This document shows, piece by piece, positions 6,535 to 14,082 of a stretch of 24,669 bases of DNA. Origin of the DNA: an uncultured Alphaproteobacteria bacterium (GTDB lineage Bacteria > Pseudomonadota > Alphaproteobacteria > Rs-D84); NCBI GenBank assembly GCA_934232895.1, contig CAKQGH010000012.1:1-24669 (forward strand), written 5' to 3'. How positions within the stretch are numbered: position 1 is the first letter of the stretch; every line of letters begins with the position of its first letter. Under the pieces are notes generated by a model. The model did not search any database. It worked only from the letters and a program-made list of their open reading frames with translations, and was not told where the DNA came from. The translations under genes were made by a program, and so were the position numbers.

Positions 6535-8010
6535 ATGAAGGCAGGGATTATAACCTTTTTAACCGGTGCTTTTGCGTCTGTTGCGGCTTTTGCCGCCAGC
6601 GAGGGTGTGCCATCGTACTATCAAACGAATGCCGCCGCAAATGCGAATAAAATCGGATATTCACAATATCAATCCCAGGGTTATACCAAATATGTTGGAC
6701 AATCTGGCAATAAACAGGTCGTGGGCAGTCGCACATATTCATACCAGGTGCCGCGGGCAAACACAACCGTGCCAAATTATTCCGGCACAATGACCGCAAA
6801 TGGTGTTGCGTTGGCGGACGAGCCGGCAACCAGCCTGCGTGCGGAATACATTCGTCGTTTTGCAGATTTTGAATTTGAAACCGGTGTAAATTCCATCCTG
6901 GAATGGGATGATATGGTTTTCAATGAAATTGGTGTCACGGCCCAGCATAATTTTTCACTGCGTAATTTTGATATGTTCGCGTTTGCCGAATATTCGTATG
7001 GGTCTATGTCGCATGGCGGTCTGTCCATGGATTACGATTTGAAACCATTTGACGAGGCGTATCCGACCCAGGGCATTTTCACCATTTCCATGGGGGACCA
7101 ATCGGGCAAATCAAATCATTTCCGTTTTGGTATTGGTGCGCGCCATGTTTGGGATATTGGTGGGTGGAAATTGTCGCCATCAATTGGATATGAAATATTC
7201 AAACACAACCTGGAAATGGCAAATCACATATATCCAAACCCGGGAATTTATTTGCCATTGATGACGGACAAGGGCGATTATGTCTATGGCGATGCCGAGG
7301 GTAATTATTATTCCCGTCCCCAGAATTTCGAGGCACCCGACGATTGGTACCAGGTATGTATGTCCCCCGAAGATTTGAAGGTTGTACACGCATCGTCCAG
7401 TTATGCCGATTTGGGAACCTCGTTCACCACAATCAATTATGACCCGGCGTGGGGTGATGTGCCATGGGGCGTGTCCGAGGGCGACTGTGTTATCATTGGT
7501 GGCGATGGTGCCATTATGGTTTCGGGCACAACACACATATACAACACGACATGGTCTGGATTTTACATTGGTCTGGAAATGGAAAAGCAAATGACATTGA
7601 CCGATAAATTGCGTTTCTATGTCCAGTTCAGTTTGCCAAAATATTCGTCCGAGGGTATTTGGCCCAACCGTGACGATTGGCAACAGAACCCCAGTTTCTT
7701 GGACGAGGGCGACAACGGCGCATATTCATACACCGCCGAAATGGAATATAATATGAAATTGTCCGACCGGTTGCAGTTGGGGTTAAAGGTTGACACCAAT
7801 TATTTCTATGTTGGTGCAATTGGTGGTGAATTGTATGTCGCATCATATTCGCAATTCCAATTGGATGAAAACGGCCAATATGTATTGGACGATAACGGCA
7901 ATCCGATAATTGAAACAATTGCCGCCCACACAGAAAAGATAGACAACCAATTGAAACACGCCGCATGGCAATCATTTGGTTTGCATCTGGGTCTGAAATA
8001 CGCATTTTAA
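6535..8010 (+). CDS. Outer-membrane beta-barrel protein
   Basis: This 491-residue protein has a signal peptide (MKAGIITFLTGAFASVAAFA) and a Gly/Tyr/Gln/Asn-rich N-terminal region up to about residue 95. A long series of amphipathic strands rich in Tyr/Phe/Trp follows (for example FDMFAFAEYSYGSMSHGG, TTWSGFYIGLEMEKQMTL, LRFYVQFSLPKY). It ends LGLHLGLKYAF-like, with a terminal Phe, the signature recognised by the BAM complex. Acidic aromatic loops are placed between strands, as in omptin-like or OmpA-like barrels, but I cannot name a family; a catalytic omptin set was not found. It has its own promoter and is followed after 11 bases by the transglycosylase gene, so both are probably cotranscribed. 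Role: surface or pore protein, unspecified. Confidence 0.75.
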   Translation: MKAGIITFLTGAFASVAAFAASEGVPSYYQTNAAANANKIGYSQYQSQGYTKYVGQSGNKQVVGSRTYSYQVPRANTTVPNYSGTMTANGVALADEPATSLRAEYIRRFADFEFETGVNSILEWDDMVFNEIGVTAQHNFSLRNFDMFAFAEYSYGSMSHGGLSMDYDLKPFDEAYPTQGIFTISMGDQSGKSNHFRFGIGARHVWDIGGWKLSPSIGYEIFKHNLEMANHIYPNPGIYLPLMTDKGDYVYGDAEGNYYSRPQNFEAPDDWYQVCMSPEDLKVVHASSSYADLGTSFTTINYDPAWGDVPWGVSEGDCVIIGGDGAIMVSGTTHIYNTTWSGFYIGLEMEKQMTLTDKLRFYVQFSLPKYSSEGIWPNRDDWQQNPSFLDEGDNGAYSYTAEMEYNMKLSDRLQLGLKVDTNYFYVGAIGGELYVASYSQFQLDENGQYVLDDNGNPIIETIAAHTEKIDNQLKHAAWQSFGLHLGLKYAF

Positions 8011-8021
8011 GTGGGGTTTCC

Positions 8022-9158
8022 ATGAATAATATTACGCGAATTTTGGCGTGCGCCGCCATGGCGGCGTTTTTTGTCGGTACGGGTGGTGGATTTGCGGCGC
8101 CGGCGGCGTCCCCGGCCACTGTGCCCGATGCCGCCCCAGCAATTGCCGAACGCGGCGCGTTTGATATGGCGCGATGGGATTATGTGCTGAATGATATTCG
8201 TACGCGCGCGGCGGCCCAGAATATATCAAAATCAACAATTGATGCGACACTGAAATCACCGGCGTTTATTCCGCGCATTGTGCACCAGGATAAAAATCAA
8301 TCAGAATTCAAAATGACATTGGATGATTATTTGCGTCGTACGGTTGCGTCATCGCGCATTGAAAACGGCCACAAAATGGCAAAAAAATATCCAACACTGT
8401 TGCATCGCGTCGAACAACGTTATGGTGTGCAACCACATGTGATTTTGGCATTTTGGGGCATGGAATCTAATTATGGTGCGCGTATGTCCGACCATCCGCT
8501 GCGTGATGCATTTATCACATTGATATATGATGGTCGTCGCCAGACGTTTTTTACCAATCAATTGTTGGCATTGATGAAAATTGCCGATAAAAATGGTGAC
8601 GAGATTACCACCATGGGGGGCAGTTGGGCCGGCGCCATGGGGCATTTCCAGTTTATACCAACAACATTGGCACAATACGGGGTTGATGGCAATGGTGACG
8701 GGAAAATAGACATTGCGCACAGTATTGGCGACGCCATGATGTCGGCGGGTAATTACCTGAATAAATTGGGATGGAATCCGAACGAACGAATTGTGCGCCG
8801 TGTTATATTGCCGGCGGATTTTGATTTAACCATTTTGGATGGCAAAACGAAAAAGACCGTTTATGAATGGGCGGCGATAGGTGTACTGAACGCCGATGGG
8901 GCACCATTGCCGGCGTCTGATATGGTGGCGGGGTTGGTTGCCGACACGCGCGCCATTGCCGATGCGCGTGCAAATGCGACATTGGCGGCCATAGTTGACG
9001 CAAACAACCCAAATAATGTCGATACAGACATTGCGCCCCAGCCCGTGATAACGGCGTATTTGACATATCCTAATTTTTACAGAATTAAAAAGTGGAACAA
9101 TTCTAATTGGTATGCGATTGCAATTGGCGAATTGTCCGACCAGTTGCGTGAAAAATAA
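8022..9158 (+). CDS. MltB-type lytic murein transglycosylase
   Basis: The start at 8022 (378 residues) is chosen because GTGGGG lies seven bases upstream and the resulting protein opens with a signal peptide (MNNITRILACAAMAAFFVG). An in-frame ATG 57 bases earlier would bury that signal. The catalytic domain carries the MltB/SLT-family-3 motif AFWGMESNYG with the catalytic acid Glu148, followed by GSWAGAMGHFQFIPTTLAQYG and the DGNGDGKIDI segment. There is no lipobox, so the product should be soluble in the periplasm, and no C-terminal peptidoglycan-binding repeat is seen. It cleaves glycan strands to 1,6-anhydromuropeptides during wall turnover. Cotranscription with the outer-membrane protein gene is likely. 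Confidence 0.92.
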   Translation: MNNITRILACAAMAAFFVGTGGGFAAPAASPATVPDAAPAIAERGAFDMARWDYVLNDIRTRAAAQNISKSTIDATLKSPAFIPRIVHQDKNQSEFKMTLDDYLRRTVASSRIENGHKMAKKYPTLLHRVEQRYGVQPHVILAFWGMESNYGARMSDHPLRDAFITLIYDGRRQTFFTNQLLALMKIADKNGDEITTMGGSWAGAMGHFQFIPTTLAQYGVDGNGDGKIDIAHSIGDAMMSAGNYLNKLGWNPNERIVRRVILPADFDLTILDGKTKKTVYEWAAIGVLNADGAPLPASDMVAGLVADTRAIADARANATLAAIVDANNPNNVDTDIAPQPVITAYLTYPNFYRIKKWNNSNWYAIAIGELSDQLREK

Positions 9159-9178
9159 AACAATTGATAATGCGGCCA

Positions 9179-9206
9179 TTGTTTGATATTCTTCCTGTTA
9201 TATATT
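9179..9206 (+). promoter_or_regulatory. Possible promoter of olsB
   Basis: TTGTTT (9179-9184), 16 bp, TATATT (9201-9206). The match is moderate in an AT-rich gap; olsB follows with AAAAGGA as its ribosome-binding site. Confidence 0.4.
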
Positions 9207-9225
9207 GATATAAAAGGATGTATTT

Positions 9226-10182
9226 ATGGCTATCAAGGTTCGTGATTACGAAGTCCGTTTAACCAGAAACAAAGATGAACGCCGCCAGGTTCGCCAATTG
9301 CGCTATGCCGCATTTGTCGAAGAAGAGGGCGCATCCGCCACCGAAGAACAAAAAAATCTGCGCGAAGAATATGATGCATACGACCGCTTTGCTGATTATA
9401 TGGCGGTGTTTCACAATGGGCGCGTGGTTGGTACATATCGTATTATTGATCGTGCGGCCGCCGAAAAAATGGGCGGGTTTTATACCGAAAATGAATTTAA
9501 TATTTCCAAGATTAAAAAGGTAAATGGAAACATCGCCGAAATGTCGCGTGCGTGCGTTGATCGTGAATATCGTGAAAATGCGCTGGTTATGCGTATGTTG
9601 TGGGCGGGGTTGTCCGAATACGTGTTGCGTCGTAAAATCTTGGTTCTGTTCGGCGTTGCGTCATGGGCGGGCGATAAACCTGTAAATTCGGCCCAGGCCA
9701 TTTCGTACCTGTATTATAATCATTTGTCGCCATTGCGCCTGCGTGCAACGGTGCTGCCGGAAAAATTTGCCGATGGCGTGAACCCCAAAATGTCCCAGAT
9801 GAATATTTTACCGCGTGCGTTTGTCGATGCCGCCGATGCGCGTGCACAAATGACGCCACTTATCAAGGGCTATCTGCGCCTGGGGGCAACATTTGGACGC
9901 GGGGTGTTTATCGATAAACCGTTCCATTCGTATGATGTTTTTGTAATGCTGGAAACGCGCAATATTGACCGCGTATATCAAAAACATTTCTTGGGCCGTG
10001 AAGATGCCTTGGATGATTTCGAGGTCAAAGATGGTGCCATGAAAACATTGGGCAAAATAATGCTGTTCCCAGTGACCGGCCCATTAAAGGTTATCGGCGC
10101 GTTTGTCGAATTCTTGCTGCGCGAGGATGCGGCCGATGCCGAATTTATCGAAGATACAAGGGATGACGAAAATGCAGAATAA
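9226..10182 (+). CDS. olsB: OlsB-like N-acyltransferase (aminolipid synthesis)
   Basis: This 318-residue protein belongs to the OlsB/hemolysin-like GNAT family. The N-terminal VRLTRNKDERRQVRQLRYAA, the central VVGTYRIIDR, and EMSRACVDREYRENALVMRM (acyl-ACP binding core) occur in the usual order. OlsB transfers a 3-hydroxyacyl group from ACP to ornithine (or another amino acid), giving the lyso-lipid that OlsA then completes. The next gene is an OlsA/PlsC-type acyltransferase overlapping it by about 11 bases, which strongly supports a phosphorus-free aminolipid pathway. The amino acid used cannot be read from sequence. The C-terminal 60 residues after the core are acidic and not recognised. 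AAAAGGA nine bases upstream fixes the start. Confidence 0.85.
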   Translation: MAIKVRDYEVRLTRNKDERRQVRQLRYAAFVEEEGASATEEQKNLREEYDAYDRFADYMAVFHNGRVVGTYRIIDRAAAEKMGGFYTENEFNISKIKKVNGNIAEMSRACVDREYRENALVMRMLWAGLSEYVLRRKILVLFGVASWAGDKPVNSAQAISYLYYNHLSPLRLRATVLPEKFADGVNPKMSQMNILPRAFVDAADARAQMTPLIKGYLRLGATFGRGVFIDKPFHSYDVFVMLETRNIDRVYQKHFLGREDALDDFEVKDGAMKTLGKIMLFPVTGPLKVIGAFVEFLLREDAADAEFIEDTRDDENAE

Positions 10183-11020
10183 CAATACGCGCCGTGTGCG
10201 TCGCCCAAACATATTTCAAATATTGTTTGGAACCTTGAAATTCGCGGCGTTTTGGATTGGCGTTGTGATTCAGGTGCCGATTATATTTTTACTGCCGCGT
10301 GGACGCGCGTCGGTTTGGTTTATGCGCGTATTTATGAAAATATTGTTGATGCTGGCGGGAATTCGCGTGCGCGTGCATGGCGAATTGTCGTCGCACCGGC
10401 CGTTGTTGGTGGTGTCTAATCATATATCACTGTTTGAAATTGCAACTTTTCCGGTTGCATTCGGGGGCAGTTTCGTTGCCAAGGCAGATGTTCGCAATTG
10501 GCCACTGGTCGGGTGGATTTCGGAAAAATTCGGTGTTGTTTTTGTTGACCGTCGCCCGTCGCACGCACTCGAGGCATTAAAGATTGTCCAAGAACGCGTG
10601 AAAAATGTGAAATATCCAATGTTCTTGTTCCCCGAGGGCACAACCACAAACGGTGCGTATGTAAAGCCTTTCAAAAGCACACTGTTTAATTTTGTTGAAA
10701 ATTCCGATGTTGTGGTGCAACCTATGGCGGTGCATTATCGGTTTCGTGATGGTACGCCAATCAGTGACGCGGATTTGGCAAATCATTACGCATATTTTGA
10801 TAATAAAAAAATTGATATGGGTCCGCGCGCCGCGCGTGAACGCAGTGCATTTATGCAGGTTTTTCATATCATGATTCTGGGCGGATTTCGTGTTGAAATC
10901 ACGGTAATGCCACCACCCGCCACCGCGGGCATGGACAGAAAGCAGATTGCGGAAACCCTGCAAAAAATGGTATCCGATAAATATGTGGAATTAAAAGACA
11001 AGAAGACAAAAGATAAATAA
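10172..11020 (+). CDS. olsA: OlsA/PlsC-type 1-acyl acyltransferase
   Basis: The start at 10172 (282 residues) is chosen because AAGGG lies nine bases ahead; an ATG nine bases earlier is in frame but abuts that site. An N-terminal membrane helix (FAAFWIGVVIQVPIIFLLP, about 24-42) precedes a PlsC domain. Motif I reads N83-H84-ISLF-E89, that is H-x4-E instead of the canonical H-x4-D. Motif III FPEGT (153-157) and the GWISEKFGVVFVDRR segment (motif II region) are present. With OlsB upstream it should O-acylate the lyso-aminolipid at the inner membrane; activity on lysophosphatidic acid cannot be excluded. It overlaps olsB and is followed 12 bases later by proS, so all three may share a transcript. 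Confidence 0.8.
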   Translation: MQNNNTRRVRRPNIFQILFGTLKFAAFWIGVVIQVPIIFLLPRGRASVWFMRVFMKILLMLAGIRVRVHGELSSHRPLLVVSNHISLFEIATFPVAFGGSFVAKADVRNWPLVGWISEKFGVVFVDRRPSHALEALKIVQERVKNVKYPMFLFPEGTTTNGAYVKPFKSTLFNFVENSDVVVQPMAVHYRFRDGTPISDADLANHYAYFDNKKIDMGPRAARERSAFMQVFHIMILGGFRVEITVMPPPATAGMDRKQIAETLQKMVSDKYVELKDKKTKDK

Positions 11021-11032
11021 AAGAGATAAAAA

Positions 11033-12469
11033 ATGAAAACAGCAATTACCCCGACGCGGGCGGAAAATTTCAGTGAATGGTATCAAAACCTGATTGTGGC
11101 GGCGGATTTGGCCGAAAATTCACCTGTGCGTGGTTGTATGACGGTAAAACCGTATGGTTGGGCAATATGGGAACTGATGCGCGACGAAATGGATAAACGC
11201 ATCAAGGCGTGCGGTGTCCAAAACGCGAACTTTCCCCTGTTGATACCAATTGAATTTTTTAATAAAGAGGCCGAACATGTCGCCGGTTTCGCCAAAGAGG
11301 CGGCCGTTGTCACACACTATCGGTTAAAGATGATTGATGGCACATTACAACCGGACCCGGATTCGAAACTGACCGAACCGTATGTAATTCGCCCGACATC
11401 TGAAACCATTATAGGCGAGGCTATGTCCCGTTGGGTCCAGTCATATCGTGATTTGCCGATGAAATTGAACCAGTGGGTGAATGTTATGCGCTGGGAAATG
11501 CGCCCGCGTATGTTCTTGCGCACGTCTGAGTTTAATTGGCAAGAAGGTCATAATGTTTTTGCCACCCATGCCGAGGCAAACGCCGACGCCCGTAAAATGC
11601 ACCGCGTCTATGCGGACTTTATGGAACAGATTTTGGCAATTCCGGTAATTATGGGTGAAAAAACACCCGAAGAACGCTTTGCCGGTGCCGACCACACATA
11701 TACCACCGAACAGATTATGCAAGATGGCAAGGCATTACAGGCCGGCACATCGCATGATTTGGGCCAGCATTTTGCAAAATCATTTGGTATCCAGTATCTA
11801 GGGGCCGATGGCAAATTGTCGCACGCGTGGACAACATCGTGGGGCACATCAACGCGAATGATGGGCGGTCTGTTTATGACGCATTCGGATGATGACGGGT
11901 TGGTTTTACCACCGGCGGTTGCACCATATCAAATCGTGATTATTCCGATTACGCGTGATGACACGGCGGCGGCACTGAACGAATATGCAACCGCGTTGGG
12001 CGATAAATTGCGCGATGCAGGTATTCGCGTTTTGGTCGATACATCTGATATGCGTGCCCCGGACAAGATGTGGAAATGGATTAAACGCGGCGTTCCATTG
12101 CGCGTTGAAATCGGTGCGCGTGAAATGGCGGCGGACCAGGTGACGGCCACGCGTCGTGATTTGGGGCGCGCGTCCAAGCAAACAATTGACGCGGCCGCGC
12201 TGGTTGCCGGTGCCAATGATATGTTGGCCCAGATGCAACATGATATGCTGGATGCGGCGCGCGCCCGCAACGCGAAAATGATACGCGATGTTGCCGATTT
12301 GGATGCGTTGGACGCGGCGTTGTCAAATGGTGAAATCGGGTTCTTCCGCATTAAATATGATTTGACCACAAACGAACGGTTTGACGCCCTGATGGAAAAA
12401 TATAAAATCACGCGTCGATGCCTGGACGATAACGACCCGACATACGTGTTTGTTGCAAAATCGTATTAA
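11033..12469 (+). CDS. proS: Prolyl-tRNA synthetase, eukaryote/archaeal-type
   Basis: This 478-residue class II synthetase begins with the N-terminal segment FSEWYQNLIVAADLAENSPV and has the motif 2 region RPTSETIIGEAMSRW followed by RWEMRPRMFLRTSEFNWQEG. Motif 3 is GTSTRMMGGLFMTHSDDDG. A C-terminal anticodon-binding domain begins VAPYQIVIIPI, and the protein ends in Tyr. This pattern and length belong to the ProRS type 3 (eukaryote/archaeal-like) family, not the longer bacterial form with an editing insertion or the short alphaproteobacterial form. It charges tRNA-Pro with proline. It directly follows olsA and ends at a strong terminator. Only a weak AGAG precedes the ATG. Confidence 0.95.
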   Translation: MKTAITPTRAENFSEWYQNLIVAADLAENSPVRGCMTVKPYGWAIWELMRDEMDKRIKACGVQNANFPLLIPIEFFNKEAEHVAGFAKEAAVVTHYRLKMIDGTLQPDPDSKLTEPYVIRPTSETIIGEAMSRWVQSYRDLPMKLNQWVNVMRWEMRPRMFLRTSEFNWQEGHNVFATHAEANADARKMHRVYADFMEQILAIPVIMGEKTPEERFAGADHTYTTEQIMQDGKALQAGTSHDLGQHFAKSFGIQYLGADGKLSHAWTTSWGTSTRMMGGLFMTHSDDDGLVLPPAVAPYQIVIIPITRDDTAAALNEYATALGDKLRDAGIRVLVDTSDMRAPDKMWKWIKRGVPLRVEIGAREMAADQVTATRRDLGRASKQTIDAAALVAGANDMLAQMQHDMLDAARARNAKMIRDVADLDALDAALSNGEIGFFRIKYDLTTNERFDALMEKYKITRRCLDDNDPTYVFVAKSY

Positions 12470-12474
12470 GAAAA

Positions 12475-12503
12475 ATCCCCTGGGCGTGCCCAGGGATTTT
12501 TTT
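12475..12503 (+). terminator. Intrinsic terminator after proS
   Basis: A ten-pair hairpin, ATCCC(C)TGGGC-gt-GCCCAGGGAT with one bulged C (12475-12497), is followed by seven T. Confidence 0.93.
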
Positions 12504-12517
12504 GACTAAATTTTAAC

Positions 12518-12544
12518 TTGCAAAATGGGGGCTGAAAATATACC
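12518..12544 (+). promoter_or_regulatory. Weak promoter candidate for the first structured RNA
   Basis: TTGCAA (12518-12523) and TATACC (12539-12544) with a short 15-bp spacer. The position corresponds to the much better promoter ahead of the second RNA copy. Confidence 0.35.
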
Positions 12545-12551
12545 CTGAAAT

Positions 12552-12752
12552 ATGAATCTTATGGGAATAAGGTTCGGGATCTTCAAAAATCCCACATCAC
12601 GGCGATGCAAGAAAATGTTGCACCGTAATCCGCACAATATGCGGCGCATTTGCGCCATTTATTGTGTTTTGACCCCGCCAATTTGGTCGGGGGGCCGCCG
12701 GCGTATAACACAGGGGCAACCCAAAGGCCGGCGGGGTCATGCCGTGTTATGA
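12552..12752 (+). CDS. ORF overlapping RNA copy 1, Ash/Icd-like pattern
   Basis: This 66-codon frame lies inside the RNA element. It shares with the ORF in copy 2 an early MGI-x-F and, in the same frame, PP-x-WSG-x-R...I-x-QG-x-PK. The spacing from the first ATG to the WSG codons is 132 bases here and 126 in copy 2, both multiples of three. Ash/Icd-type phage ORFs overlap C4-like RNAs in a similar way. There is no convincing ribosome-binding site, so it may be a by-product of RNA conservation. Confidence 0.25.
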   Translation: MNLMGIRFGIFKNPTSRRCKKMLHRNPHNMRRICAIYCVLTPPIWSGGRRRITQGQPKGRRGHAVL

Positions 12753-12797
12753 TTTTTGAACCTCCCGACCACCAATGATTTTGGTGGTTTTCTTTTT
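12552..12797 (+). ncRNA. Structured RNA element, copy 1 (possibly C4/CI-like antisense RNA)
   Basis: Ordered hairpins: P1 CTTAT-ggga-ATAAG (12558-12571); P2 GGGAT/ATCCC (12576-12593); P3 TGCAA/TTGCA inside ACGG/CCGT (12599-12626); P4 CACAAT/ATTGTG enclosing GGCGC/GCGCC (12633-12666). A long stem P6 GGTCGGGGGG/CCTCCCGACC (12685-12694 with 12761-12770) closes P7 CCGCCGGC/GCCGGCGG (12695-12702 with 12727-12734) and a small TCAT/ATGA hairpin. The terminator ACCACCAA-tgatt-TTGGTGGT (12768-12788) plus T-run overlaps the end of P6. Alternatives are GACCCCGCC/GGCGGGGTC (12671-12679 with 12730-12738) and the pseudoknot-like ATAACAC/GTGTTAT (12705-12711 with 12744-12750). Copy 2 at 22799-23033 keeps the same architecture with compensatory changes. 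The core shape, one stem closing two hairpins, is like phage C4/CI RNA. I see no TPP, cobalamin, lysine, SAM or T-box signature. Confidence 0.7.
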
Positions 12798-12820
12798 CCC
12801 TTAATTTTCAGCAACAAATA

Positions 12821-12906
12821 TGGGTGGGTGCGGATTCTCGCAAGAAATCCGGAACGGATAGCTAAACCTGTCGGTTGTTTGAACCCCACCCGCACAGGGA
12901 AAAGGG
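12821..12906 (+). promoter_or_regulatory. Structured leader of the glycan island
   Basis: Between the RNA terminator and the first glycosyltransferase, GGGTGGG (12822-12828) can pair with CCCACCC (12885-12891). It would enclose the hairpins CGGATT/AATCCG (or alternatively ATCCG-gaa-CGGAT) and AACC-tgtc-GGTT. CCTGT and ACAGG (12867-12871 with 12894-12898) offer a competing pairing that reaches the ribosome-binding region. It is not a tRNA: no anticodon or T-arm pattern fits. A regulatory leader is inferred. Confidence 0.4.
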
Positions 12907-12912
12907 ACCCGC

Positions 12913-14082
12913 ATGCCAAAAACACGAGTTTTATTCTGTATACCAAACATGGTAATTGGCGGTGTTGAATTTGTTTTTGTTCGCACGTTGACCGAGCTGT
13001 TAAAAGACAACAATTTGGAAATTTCTGTAATATTCTCGTCGCCCTTGACTGAACCTGTGTTTGTTGATTGGTTTAATAATCACCCACAGATACAAACCCA
13101 TATTACGTTCCCGTTGTGTCAATGGTTTGAATCATTCAAAGATAAATGTCGTTGTTTCCCATTAAAGCAAATCAGAAAACTGATTTTCAGTATTTATAAA
13201 AATTTCAAACGTATTCAACTGGCCCACAGTGATTTTATAAAAAAACAGGATGTAATCATTGATTATGCCAGTTTCGGCTTTATCAAGGAAATTCGCCACA
13301 TACATAAACCAAAAATAACATGGGTGCATTGTTCTATAAACTATTTCAACAATAATAAATTTTATGACAAAACTAAATATTACGATAAATTTGTCGTGCT
13401 GAGTGAGTCAATAAAACAGGATTTATCCCAACAATACCCAGATATGGCCGATAAATTGGTGCATATATATAATCCCATCAATTTGCGTGAAATTATGACT
13501 AAAAGCGCACATGCTGCTGTGCCATCTGGTTCTTATTTTGCGTGCGTGTCTCGTTTGGATTATGACAAAGATATCGAAACATTATTGTATGCGTTTGAAA
13601 AATTTTGGTTATCTGAAAATAAACCTAATGTCAAATTGTATATTATTGGTGGCGGACCAAAAGAAAATGAGTTTAAGGCGTGTGCCGCAACATTAAAATC
13701 TGCAAAACATATCGTGTTTACTGGCAAACAGCAAAATCCTTTTGGTTATATGCGTGGTGCGTTGGCACATATTTTATCCAGTTATAATGAAGGATTGCCC
13801 ACGGTATTGATTGAAACTGCGGCGGTTGGGACATTGAATATATCATCAAATTGCAAATCTGGCCCGGCCGAAATATTGATGCACGGGCGTGCCGGGGTGT
13901 TATTTGAGCCGGGTAATGCGGACGAATTGGCGTGTATAATGTCAGATGTTTATGCAGGCCGGATTGACGCAGACAAATTGATTCGCAATGGTACGGTCGG
14001 TTTGTCGCGCTTTACCCCAGATTCCATAATTCCACAAATAACAAAATTGATACATAAAATTAAAATGGTACCTCATGCATAA
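12913..14082 (+). CDS. Glycosyltransferase family 4 protein
   Basis: This 389-residue GT-B fold glycosyltransferase has an N-terminal Rossmann-like half opening with VLFCIPNMVIGGVE. The C-terminal half carries the GT4 nucleotide-sugar features: FACVSRLDYDKDIETLLYAF, YIIGGGPKENEF and the E-x7-E motif in NEGLPTVLIETA (about residues 295-306). A GPAEILMHGRAGVLFEPGN loop follows. GT4 enzymes are retaining and transfer sugars from UDP-, GDP- or dTDP-sugars to lipid-linked or LPS acceptors at the cytoplasmic membrane face. It is first of four overlapping or near-overlapping genes. Base composition falls towards AT along this island relative to proS, suggesting transfer. GGGAAAAGGG precedes the ATG. 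Donor and acceptor unknown. Confidence 0.92.
   Translation: MPKTRVLFCIPNMVIGGVEFVFVRTLTELLKDNNLEISVIFSSPLTEPVFVDWFNNHPQIQTHITFPLCQWFESFKDKCRCFPLKQIRKLIFSIYKNFKRIQLAHSDFIKKQDVIIDYASFGFIKEIRHIHKPKITWVHCSINYFNNNKFYDKTKYYDKFVVLSESIKQDLSQQYPDMADKLVHIYNPINLREIMTKSAHAAVPSGSYFACVSRLDYDKDIETLLYAFEKFWLSENKPNVKLYIIGGGPKENEFKACAATLKSAKHIVFTGKQQNPFGYMRGALAHILSSYNEGLPTVLIETAAVGTLNISSNCKSGPAEILMHGRAGVLFEPGNADELACIMSDVYAGRIDADKLIRNGTVGLSRFTPDSIIPQITKLIHKIKMVPHA

Noticed and set aside
7180..7683. Minus-strand frame (167 codons) inside the outer-membrane protein gene
   Set aside because: Fully overlapped by a gene with signal peptide and C-terminal Phe; no start signal or recognisable domain.
12552..12797. 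Known riboswitch classes or a T-box for the repeated RNA
   Set aside because: I looked for TPP, cobalamin, lysine, SAM and T-box core motifs and saw none; downstream genes are also not biosynthetic.
12821..12893. tRNA-like fold (7-bp acceptor-like stem) before the GT4 gene
   Set aside because: No D-loop, anticodon loop or T-loop of the right sizes or consensus; treated as a leader structure.
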